From Ceratopteris richardii (Eukaryota; Streptophyta; Polypodiopsida; Polypodiales; Pteridaceae), in the NCBI GenBank assembly GCA_020310875.1, contig CM035413.1, forward strand, positions 162,172,806 to 162,236,805: a stretch of DNA of 64,000 nt, written 5' to 3'. The notes under the pieces were generated by a model. It was not told the origin of the DNA and did not search any database. It saw only the letters and a list, made by a program, of their open reading frames with translations. Below are positions 1-9,448 of the stretch, in pieces (the stretch's first letter is position 1; each line of letters starts with the position of its first letter). Both the position numbers and the translations under genes were made by a program.

Positions 1-767
1 CATTAACATGAGGTTAGTGGATCAGTGAGTGCTCAGTGATTGTGTGTGTAGTTAGCGATTGAATAATCCTATGAGCTCAATGGAAGGATGTAGTGTGAGA
101 ATGATGCAATTAGTAAGTGGATATGAATTTACAAATGGGGGTCGGGGGGTTTATTACAAGCTTTGGGCTGCCAAACACAGTGGATGGCTTTTGGTTTCGA
201 TTTTGTGGAGACCCTGGAGGGCTTTGTAAGAGTGTATGCTTGGAAATGAGGCTTTTTAGGGACCCGTTTACAAGTGATTCTGCTCGTGCTCATGGGAAAA
301 TATGTGTTTGTGCGTGTTGAATACGAGTGAGTATCAGTTGTTCGAGTGAGTGAACCATGTTGTACTTGGTGTGATTTTTGTGTAGCTATTTGAGCCTGCA
401 AGCAAGCCTTAGGCACCCAAATTTGTCTTGATTGTGGGTCAGCCTTCATCAACTTCTTGGGTACCCAGATAGACTTCACTTTAGTGGAAGACTTTTCAAA
501 AGACTTCTTATTGGTGTCTTGTCATTGCCCACTAATATGAAGCTGAGCTAGTGGTTGTGACCGGACCGCCACATGTTGATCACCTTTCTACACCCACACT
601 TGTTTTGGTGGTTGAGACACCATGCTTCAAATTTTCTTTTGGCTTCGAGCATAAGTCTTCTGCTTCTTCTGCATTTGATCGACCTTTGGTTGCTGCATCC
701 CTGTGGCTTTTGGAAAAGAAGGGAGTTCTGTCGTATCCTTGACTTCTTTGTTGAGACAATCATCCCT
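1..767 (-). pseudogene. Element A post-protease extension with W-V-P-K motifs
   Basis: No known function. It follows PR2 in the same reading frame, after a stop codon. In order it shows ELPSFPK (about 710-730), QVWV followed by a stop (about 620), SIWVPKK (about 460-480) and QIWVPKACLQAQ (about 390-425), with looser R-V-P-K and W-Q-P-K variants further on. The same motifs occur in the same order in B and C, which argues that this was protein-coding. The longest open piece is 129-479. It is rich in K, Q, S and T and has no membrane segment or catalytic signature. Stops near 630 and 610 and at 766-768 break it. The last 128 bases hold no recognisable motif. Confidence 0.6.
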
Positions 768-1379
768 CTACATCACATAGTTTTGGACAAGAATAACATC
801 ATCATCTTCATGTGTACCCCTGGAAGGACCAGGGGTTTGTGCCTTTCCTAGTTTCTTGAGTGCTTCATTATCTAATTCAAGTGTAATGCGGTTCTGATTT
901 ACCCAGACCTGAAGAAGTCCACTTCTTAGGTTTAGGTTGACTGCGTGATCATAAATCCAGTCTTGACCCAAGACAAGAGGCTCAGTGAGATCCTCATCTT
1001 GACACATTAGTACTTTAACTGTCATTAAAACATCTTGAATGTAGAGGGGAAGTTCCACCTCACCCATGCAAGGGGTTTCCACACCTCCCAACCCTATGAG
1101 ATATGCTTCCACATGATTGACATTTAAGTTCAATTCTCGACAGTAAGAAAGTTTATCAGCACTAGTGGCTGCACCTGAGTCAATCAAGGCCCTTACAACC
1201 CTTGCACTCTTTCCTTGTCCTATCTCTAAGGTTACAAAAGGACGTCGGTCAATTATTCTATGAGAGCTAATACTTGAAACTTCACACATAGCCATATGAT
1301 ATCCTTGAGCTGCATAGGCATCTGTCCTAGGCTGATCTCTACCCTGTCTTCTCAACTTCATCCTTCGGATGCGTTCCAA
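768..1379 (-). CDS. Element A second retropepsin-like domain (PR2), downstream of integrase
   Basis: An open stretch of 203 codons. A basic, Arg/Lys-rich N-terminus is followed by a retropepsin-like core: FVTLEIG strand, ALIDSGAATS with an intact D-S-G catalytic triad around residue 67, a glycine-rich EAYLIGLGG stretch, and EPLVLGQDWI matching the C-terminal hydrophobic-G-x-D signature of these proteases. It lies in the same frame as the integrase and GPY module upstream, separated only by stops at about 1635 and 1447, so the parent polyprotein probably ran through it. The canonical protease sits elsewhere, before RT, making this a second copy. An aspartic protease of this kind would act as a homodimer. 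Activity is inference. Confidence 0.8.
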   Translation of the reverse strand: MERIRRMKLRRQGRDQPRTDAYAAQGYHMAMCEVSSISSHRIIDRRPFVTLEIGQGKSARVVRALIDSGAATSADKLSYCRELNLNVNHVEAYLIGLGGVETPCMGEVELPLYIQDVLMTVKVLMCQDEDLTEPLVLGQDWIYDHAVNLNLRSGLLQVWVNQNRITLELDNEALKKLGKAQTPGPSRGTHEDDDVILVQNYVM

Positions 1380-2315
1380 TGCTTCTGCTTGTGCCTCTTC
1401 TCGAATTCGTTTTTCCTCTTCTTTACGTTTCTTTGCAGTATTGAGTCAATTTAATATTTCCTCCGTAAGGGGTTCCTGATATAACTTGAATCTGCATCCG
1501 CTGATGTAATTCGGGAGAACATCACCTTCTAGTGTAGCTAGCTGAACTGCTCCACTCGTTGAGATCCTATTTATGATCATAGGTCCATAACCTCTCTTCT
1601 CTAGTTTCCGTGCATGTTGCTTTAAAGTGTAGACTTAGACTAGGTCTCCTGCTTTCAAGCCTTTTTCCTTCACATGGGCATCAAAATATGCCTTCTGTCT
1701 TTTCTTAGACGCGTAAATTCCTGCTGCAGCTCTTAATCTCGTTTCACCTAGTCGCTCCAGGTCAAAGATTCTCGAAGAGAGTTCATGACCTGTCCACTCA
1801 TGCTCATGTGCTTCTCTCAATGTGGGTATCAAGAAGTCCAAAGGTAGCACTGCATTTTGGCCAAATACCATTTGAAAGGGAGTGGCATGAAGTACTGTTT
1901 TATAGGCAACTCGGTATGCCCAAACAGCATGGTGTAGCTGTTTGTCCCAATTAGAGTGTTTATTATTCACCAATTTAGTCAGCACATTGCATAGAATCTT
2001 ATTTGTGCTTTCGGCTTGCCCATTAGCTTGTGGGTGATAGGGGGCAGACTTCTTGTGTACTACCAAGAATTCTTGGAGAAGATTTTCAATAACTTCATTC
2101 AAGAAGTGAGTGCCTCTATCACTTACTAACTCTATAGGTAGCCCGTACCTTGTGAATACATTCTCAAAGAGAAACTTAGCTGTCGTCTGGGCATCGTTCT
2201 TGGTCGTAGCTTTTACCTCCATCCATTTGGTTAGATAATTAGTGGCAACAATGATATATTCAGCATGTGAACCCTTAGCTGGGGGATTAATAGGACCAAC
2301 AAAACTATTCCCCAC
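1380..2315 (-). pseudogene. Element A integrase catalytic core and GPY module
   Basis: Integrase would insert the element cDNA into host DNA in the nucleus. The core shows FVGPINPP near the N-terminus, SDRGTHF with the second catalytic Asp, and NGQAEST with the catalytic Glu, in rve-family spacing. The first catalytic Asp falls at a frameshift near 2315 (the reading switches from the zinc-module frame) and is not seen. Downstream, LEKRGYGPMI to KLYQEP (about 1470-1610) is a GPY/F-type C-terminal module, with in-frame stops at about 1635 and 1447. The frame continues into PR2. Confidence 0.88.
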
Positions 2316-2996
2316 TTAGAGAATGCACGTCCACCCATCATAAGTTTCAATGGCATCTCATCCTTACGTATAGGATACTGAGTTCGCTGACAGACATCAC
2401 ACCTCTTCACATAGGTATGTGCATCCATGTGAAGGGTCGGCCACCAAAGACCTGCAAATAGTATAGCCTTGATCACCCGATCTGGTCCAAAGTGTCCTCC
2501 TGCTACACCCTGGTGAGCAATTTCCAAGATCTTAAGATATTCACTCTCATGGACACATAATATGAGGTAACCATCTTTACCCGCTTGTATAGATTATCAC
2601 CAATGAGTGAGTAATCTAGGGCTTCTTGTTCTAGACTTCTTTGTGTGGCCAATGTCATATCTTGAGGGAATGTTTTCATCCTCAAGAAGGCTACCAATGG
2701 TTTGCTCCAATCTGGTATTAAAGACACCTGGTACAATGTAGCGTGCTCCACAAGTGGTTTAATATTACAGACTGGGCATTCTTTACACAACTTGTGTACA
2801 TCTGCTTCCATAGTAGGCCAATGCACTCCAAGTCTCCTTAGTGTCTGTAAGGTTCATTGCCTTGAGTAATGTTGCTCTAATGCACCTACATGTGCTAATT
2901 GCAACCATTTTGCGTACTCATCCTCTTCCACACAGTAGGCTAATATTCCTTGATCTGTATGCTTGTACATACTCCCTGCCATGATATGGTACTTCT
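2231..2996 (-). pseudogene. Element A tandem H2C2 zinc-binding modules before the integrase core
   Basis: Two successive integrase-type zinc modules are visible. The first (about 2740-2930) has H-x6-H in AHVGALEQH, then 30 residues to CPVC. The second (about 2390-2530) has H-x6-H in AHQGVAGGH, then 30 residues to CDVC. Each is preceded by a matching G-x-x-Y-K...L...C-V...L segment, so a unit of about 100 residues appears duplicated. Gypsy integrases normally carry one such HHCC domain, which helps multimerisation and DNA handling. A stop lies at about 2855 and a frameshift at about 2560-2600. The second unit leads straight into the core. Element C has the same duplication. Confidence 0.8.
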
Positions 2997-3570
2997 GGGC
3001 TTTTACTATCTCCCTATCCTGTGTGTTTATTACTGGGTGGTTAGGCCCGTATGTCAATACTGGCACTAATGGCTTAGCCCACTGAGGTACTACTTCCAAA
3101 TTAAACAAGTAAGCATCAAGAAGATCATCTGATACTCCTTGTGGGGCCTCTCTAGATGTGAGCCTAGAGAGATGGTCTGCTCTCAAATGAGTTTTGCCTT
3201 TCCTCACCACAACCTCAAAGTCGTATTCCATTAGCAAGAGGAACCATCTTACTAATCTGCCTGTATTGCATGGCTTGTTTACCAAGTATAATAGTGCCTG
3301 ATGATCAGTAAGAAATTTAAACTTATTTGCAAGCAAATAGTGTCTAAACTTTTTAACTTCATATACCATGCCTAATCCTTCTCGTTCAGTGGTGGTATAA
3401 TTTCGTTCAGCTGCATTCAACTATCTACTAGCATAGGCAATCGATAGATCCATATTACCTTCACCAGTAGGTTGTGCTAGCACACATCCAATAGCATAAT
3501 TGGATGCATCCACATGCACATGAAAGGGCTTATTCCAATCTGGTGTGGTCAAGATTGGTGCTAAACATAA
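2854..3570 (-). pseudogene. Element A RNase H and connection to integrase
   Basis: Gypsy-type RNase H, which degrades the RNA strand of the hybrid during reverse transcription. Visible motifs are FHVHVDASNYAIG with the first catalytic Asp (about 3510), TEREGLGMVY with the Glu (about 3370), and LTDHQALLYL with the second Asp (about 3300). The tether follows: MEYDFEVVVRKG, then HLRADHLSRL (about 3170-3190). In-frame stops lie at about 3421 and at the start, near 3570. The core residues are present, unlike in element C, where the third acidic residue is changed. Confidence 0.9.
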
Positions 3571-4294
3571 TCACCGTTTAAGCTCGTTGAAGGAATTCTC
3601 ACATTCCTCAGTCCACTCAAAATTGGTCAAAAGTCCGTACAGAGGCTTTGCAATGATGGCATACATGTGTATGAAGCGTCGGTAATAACCATAATGCCCC
3701 ATGAAAGCTTGCACTTCCTTGATAGTCTTTGGCCTAGGTAGCTCTGCTATAGCTTTTACTTTCTCCTCATCCATGGATATACCATTCTTTGATACTATGT
3801 GTCCTAGAATCTTGCCTTGCCTGACCATGAAAACACACTTTTCTGGGTTCAAGCAGACGATATTCTCTACATTTGTCAAAGATTTGCTTGAGTTCAGGTA
3901 TATGTGTTTGTCTAATGTTGGAATGAGCACAAAGATCATCAACATAGACTTCTAAATTCTTTCTCAAGAACTCTTTAAACACATGGCACATCAGCCTCTG
4001 AAAAGTGGCTGGTGCATTGGTGAGGCCAAATGGCATTACCCGAAAGGCGAATATGCCCCATTCTGTGGCAAAAGCTGTCTTATGCTGATCTTCTAGAGCA
4101 ATGGCTACCTGATTGTAACCGGAAAATCCATCAAGGAAGCTGCATACTTCCTTGCCCGCTACTCTTTCTAATAGATGCTCAGTGATAGGAAGCGGATAGT
4201 TATCTCGAATTGTGGTGGCATTAACCTTCTTCAAATTAATGCACACACGTAACTTTCCATTCTTTTTGGGCACAACTATGATGGGGATACCCAC
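3571..4294 (-). pseudogene. Element A reverse transcriptase core
   Basis: RNA-dependent DNA polymerase of gypsy type. The 4294-3767 stretch has VVPKKNGKLRVC, PLPITEHLLERVAG, SFLDGFSGYNQV (first catalytic Asp), MPFGLTNAPATFQRLM and the EVYVDD polymerase motif. A frameshift near 3850-3940 moves the thumb and connection (LNPEKCVFMV, GKILGHIVSKNGI, FMGHYGYYRRFI, FEWTEECENSFNEL) to another frame, read in 3945-3571. The N-terminal fingers lie in the preceding open frame, which ends at 4276 after another frameshift. Confidence 0.93.
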
Positions 4295-5784
4295 TCAGTG
4301 TGCTCAATTTCATAGATGAATCCAGCTTCAACCAAGCGATCTATCTCTTCCTTGATATTAGCAGCATAATTATCATTGTATGTGTATGGCTTTTGCTTAG
4401 AGGGTTTGGCATCTGAGGTCATGAGGATAGTGTGTGAGCATATGTCAGGCTCTACACCCTTCAAATCCTTATAGCTCCAAGCGAATACATCTCTGTATTC
4501 TCTTAGCAAGGCTATTAACTCATGCTCTTCTTCCTTCGTCAGGTCATGTCCTATGTAAGTGCATCTTTCCTCTCCTTCTTCTATGGCTACAACTATTTTC
4601 TTGGTGGTTTCTTTGTTATCATAGGCCTCCCCTGATTGTGCCTCACGTTTAGGCATTATTACCATGACTCTTCTATCATCTATTTCATACTTTTTAAAGT
4701 TTCTAGGGACCTCAAACAGAGATTCTTCTTCTTCTTGTGTGACTTCTTTCTTCTTCCTCTTCCTGCCTTCACTCTTAGTGGCCACTTGGGTGGCTAGCCT
4801 CACGTCATTGGTAAGCTCTTTGTGTCTCTGAGGGTGAACTTCTACTTCATAGAAGTATTCTTCATCTAATGCAAAGGGTGGGTCCATAATGATTGACTCT
4901 AGATCGGAGTCACTTGCATCCTCAAACGCATCAGTGCTAGGCTCACATTCTTCAAGAACCAAATCACCCATGATTGGCTCTATTGAGAAAACTGAAATGT
5001 TGTAGCCATCCTCATCACAGTGGGGCGTCCATTGTTCTTCATTGATGGCTACATCCATTGTTGCTAAAATTTTTGCCCAACCATGAGGTTCAAATTCTTC
5101 GTCAGGAAATACTACAGGTGCATAGGCTAGGTCTTGAATTGATCTATGTGTTTCCTTCGCACCTATCTCTCTGGATTTTTCTCTCTTCTCTTCTTCTACT
5201 ACAACTTTACACATCCATAAGTGGGTGTCTTCATGCATCCATGAGGATCGTGATCCTATGGAATGCACCAACTCAACATCATCTTTGGCTCTATGGGCGG
5301 GATTCCATTGGATGGGAGGTACATCTCTATGAGAGTAATCCTTGAGATTAACTTTGGTTGTGACACCTAAATGTTGCAAGTACAAGGAGTTGGTTCCCCA
5401 ATCTTGTACCACTTGCAACTGCCGCATAAATGGTCTTCCCAAAATCATCTCATACGCCTGATTTTTGCTAAAGTCACATATAGCAAAAGTGTGCTCAAAC
5501 TCTACACCATATGTAGTGAGAGTGATTCCTTCTAGCAGTCCTAAGGGTCTCTCAATGTGACCATCAGCCATCTGCAATTTTATTCTCGTGGGCGTGAGTG
5601 CTCGCTTGCCCCAACGCTTCCATAGAGAAGTGGTAGCAATAGCAACTCCTGCACTTGAGTCTAGAATTGCCTTGGTAGTGTACCCCTGATGGGTAATGGG
5701 AAGATAGGTGTTTCCTTCTTCTCCTTCGCTCATGTCTCCTATCTTGTCCAAAGGTATCTCCAGCACTGTTCTATGAGAACCCAC
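4276..5784 (-). pseudogene. Element A first protease (PR1), acidic linker and RT N-terminus
   Basis: 502 codons open. Residues about 20-150 form a retropepsin: NTYLPITHQGY strand, AILDSSAGVAIATTSLW where the usual D-S-G reads D-S-S, LQMADGHIERPLG, and EMILGRPF as the C-terminal signature. An acidic linker of about 250 residues follows, with K- and E-rich blocks. The end carries FAWSYKDLKGVEPDICSH and EEIDRLVEAGFIYEIEHTEW, the RT entry motifs. The Gly-to-Ser change in the active site probably inactivates PR1 in this copy, whereas PR2 keeps D-S-G. Confidence 0.88.
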
Positions 5785-7627
5785 CTAGGAATGAGGTTTA
5801 GCTACCTCTGGTACTTGTTTGGCTACATGTTTCCACAGTTCTATCCTAACTTTGAGTAGCTCTTCCAAGGTGAGATTGCACTGCACTTTAGTGTTTTTCA
5901 CTACCTCTGTATTCCTCGGTATGACTGAGTCTTCGTTTCTTACCATGACCGTGGGTGTTCTCATATATGTAGACTTAGCTTCCCATGGGCCTGTGAAATG
6001 GGGTAGCTCCTGTAAGGAGTTAGACTCAAAGTCTAATCTCTCCTGAGATTGGGTACTTTCCTCCTCTCCATAAATAGAAGGAATGTCTTGTGGGAATTGA
6101 TCATGTGCGTCATCCACAAGTTCAATGGGAGGAGGGACTTCACTTTCTTTAGCCCATTTCTCTTCTTGAATCTCTCACAAGAACTCTGGTGAATACCAAT
6201 TCATAGAAGAAGAGGTGTCTGGTTCAGTGGAATTAGGGACATAAGCTTCTTGTGGGGAAATGCTTATTATTTTACTTGCTTCATCTCTTCCTTGAGAGTT
6301 TTCTTCCTTGGTAGATCTTGCAATTATGCTCTCTAACTTCTCTAATAGTCCATCCAAGTGCAATTGTGCCTTAGCTGAGCAAGAGTAGTTGAAGAGGCGA
6401 CTGGCTTCAAACATGGTCTGAGCCAATGCTACCATTTTCGCGCAAAGCTTGGTTCTTTCTATCCCTAGGTCAGCTCTAGGGTAGCACTTGTCATGATCTG
6501 TCACATTTGGCCCTTCTTGGATTCTGGCCTGATATGCCTTAAGCATCATGTCTATGTCCTCTGGAGTGGGGTCGGCTAACACTGATCCTACTCTAGGGGG
6601 TGGTGGAATTGTATGAGTTGGATTGAAAGATGGTGGATTAGATGGTGATAGGGATGAAGGTGGTGGTATGTGAGAGTTTGTTTGAGAGGTGAGCTCAACA
6701 ATTTTGGCTTTTGTTTCTCTTATACTTTCTTCTAATTTGCTCATCTTCTTAGCCCATTGTCTTTTCATCCTTTCTTGGCTATCTTTCCAGGCTCTCGTTT
6801 GTTTCTTGGCTACGCTCTCAGTTTCACTAACCTTGGAACTCTTTTCTTGGTCTAAACCTTGGTTCTGCTGCAATGCCTGAGCTCTGGTGACCACTTGCAC
6901 TGGTGCAGTGGACGTCACACTTCCTGTAGAGTCTACTACTAACCCTAACATTAATAGGAGTGATTTTTGGCATATTATTGGGATTCTTTGGGCAATCTCG
7001 TAAGAGATGCTCCTTTTCGCAATCTTGGCAGAAGCTCTGAATTGTCACTGGTTGGGGTTGTGTAGGGGTAGGCAGTGGACAATCACAAACGAGGTGATCT
7101 CCCTGACATCTTTAGCATGGTCCTCTAGGGAATGGGGGTCTTACTTGCCTGGGTTGAGGTCTAGGGTTGGGATTTGTGTACATGATGTTTGCATACTCTG
7201 GCTCCCAACTAGGTTCACTCGGTTCTTCACTATAGTAGGAATCCCCATGTTCAGGAGACTACATGTAGTAAGCCTGGAGGCTATCAATATGTGTAGAATC
7301 AAAGCTATGGTCACTAGGGTCACTTTCTGAAAGCAATGGTGTTACTGGCACTATGGCTCTATTCAGGTTCTCTTCTGCAGCTGCATACTTTACTGAGATC
7401 ACATTGGCTGGAGCAAGAGGTTGTTGTGCTAGCACGGGTTGAGGTCTCTGCTGGGCCTGATATTGTGGTTGGTAGGTTTGTTGAGGCCTAGCATAATGTT
7501 GTGGTGGAAATTGGTTTAGATATATTCCCTGTTGTGGATAGGGCTGAGGGTAGGTTTGCCTAACCGCTTGCTTATTGTATGGGAAATCTTGTGCTGTGTG
7601 ATTTGTGTATCTCCGTTCTATGGTGCA
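5785..7627 (-). pseudogene. Element A Gag C-terminus and spacer with zinc knuckles 2 and 3
   Basis: Continuation of Gag in the same frame as 7628-9448 down to about 6950, then in another frame. A Q/P/Y-rich stretch is followed by knuckle 2 (about 7080-7120, first Cys followed by a stop, then RCQGDHLVCDCP) and knuckle 3 (CQDCEKEHLLRDCPKNP, about 6990-7040). Both have C-x2-C-x3-H-x4-C, one residue shorter than the classical retroviral knuckle. The 6951-6175 frame encodes a K/E-rich, probably coiled segment (residues 40-90), a P/S-rich linker and a helical segment with YPRADLGIERTKLCAKMV. That segment is conserved in element C. 6117-5785 contains LPHFTGPWEAKS, also conserved in C. No enzymatic domain. 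Confidence 0.7.
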
Positions 7628-9448
7628 TTATTGGCTACTCGGATTCACTTGGGTTTGAGCCATAATGGGACATATGTTTTCCATATGGTCCCCTCCACAT
7701 GTATAGCATCTTTTCACTAGGGCAAACCTTGGTATTTGTTTACTAGAGACTCCTAGCTTCTGAGCTACTTTCTCAGCGAGTTCCTCAATAGATGTGGATT
7801 GCAAGGAAGAGAGGCTAATAGAACTATCTGAATCTTTGTAGATTTTTGAAAGTTCTAATTCCTCCCCTAGGTTATCCTCGATGTCGATGCACATGCGTAC
7901 ACACTCTTCTATGGTCCTAGGGTCTTTCAAGTACACATATGATCTCAACTTTGTACTCAGTAGTCCATCTAGGAATAAAGCCACTTGTTTGGCTAGTGTG
8001 GGTAACTCAGGAATAGGGCACCTCTCTAAGTATTGCCTAAACCTTCTTCCTGAAAGTCTAACCGTCTCTTGAGGGGTTTGCTTGAAGCTATGAATCAGTG
8101 AGGAAGTGTTATGCCTTATGCCACTCTTAGAGAATTCATTAATGAAAGCCTCTAGAAGTTGGTCTATGTTCCTGAAGTGTCTCTCATTTAGTGGTTGAAA
8201 CCACGTAAGAGCGGTGTTCCTAAGGGTTAGACCAAAGGCATTGTAATGCGTGAATAGGTCCTCAACTTGTTCAGCTCTCAAGACTTGCCTAAACTCGGCC
8301 ACATGATCATATGGGTCTCCCGTGCCATCGAAGTAGTTCTTCATGGATTTAACTAGTTGTGTAGGTCTCAAAGGCTTCGTGTGGTCTCTAGGTCTTGGCA
8401 AAGGGAATTCATCTACATTTCTTGGATTTCTTGGAGCTCTAAGTCTCTCAGGTTCCACTCTATCCGTTTCCGTTCTCGTTCTTTCTCTTCCCATTGGGTT
8501 GGCGAAACTCACTTCTGGCCTATCTCTACTTCTGTCCCTTTGAGCTCCATGAGCTTGGGATGTTCCCACTCCTGGGTGGCTGTAAGAGACATTAGATCTT
8601 GGTTGGGGAAAAAAAAATTCACCCTTCCAAGTGTAGGCATGCCTACCATGCTTTGTGACCACAAATATTCTTTTTGAAGCATTGTCTAAATAGGTCACCT
8701 TGCCTAGGCTATCAGGATCTTTGAATTCATAGATCGTGATCGTTCCTATCTCATTAGGTTGATCAGGCTTATACCTCCAAAAGGCTTCATCGGTCTCTCG
8801 GTTCAAGGGCAAATCTATGCTCTTATTGTTCTGGGGGATCCACTTTGGCATGATAATTCTAGTGAGGACTGATTTGCCTCGAGGGGTTTTAGGCTCTCCA
8901 CCTATGTTCCCTTGCTCTAGGTCACCTATGTCCGTTTCTCAGATCACATTACCAAACTCCTCTGTCCTATCTGGGTGGCTGCTGAATACGTATATGGTTC
9001 CTTCTTTGTCTAGGTATGCTCCATTTTCAAATTTGACAACTGGATGATCAATTCCAATGGGTTGGTCAGGGTTTTTAATTTGGACCACGGGCCTTCCTAG
9101 ACCGTCCTCATAGATGCAAGCACCTAATAGGTTGGTCCTAAGGTATTCCAGCTGCATCTTGTAGGGGCCTTCAACCCTCTGTAGGTATGGCACGCTTGAA
9201 CTTCTTGTGGGTCTCTCCATACCATGAGACATTTCAGACTCGCTAGTTTCAGAGCTAGGGTAGTGCGAATAGTGGCTCAACTGCTGGGCCCAAGACCTAG
9301 CAGTATGATTGACACTAGCCTCTGAGGGCCTAAGACTCTGTCTATCTCTTCCTAGGTGTCGTCCTGATCTAAGGTTCATATGCCTAATTGAATAGTCCCA
9401 ATTTTCCCAAGTACAATTTTCGTTGCTGAGTTCTTTTGTGTTAGTCAC
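7628..9448 (-). pseudogene. Element A Gag (capsid region and first zinc knuckle)
   Basis: Structural protein that would form the particle and bind genomic RNA. One frame runs from the Met at 9448, broken only by a TGA at 8939. The N-terminal 170 residues (RSGRHLGRDRQSL; LRTNLLGACIYEDGLGRPVV) and the next segment are lineage-specific. The capsid-type domain lies around 7900-8420: LVKSMKNYFDGTGDPYDHV, TWFQPL, FINEFSKSGIRHN, LFLDGLLSTKLRSYVYL, in the manner of Retrotrans_gag proteins. Knuckle 1, CYTCGGDHMENICP (about 7670-7710), is C-x2-C-x3-H-x4-C. The start choice is tentative. Confidence 0.85.
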
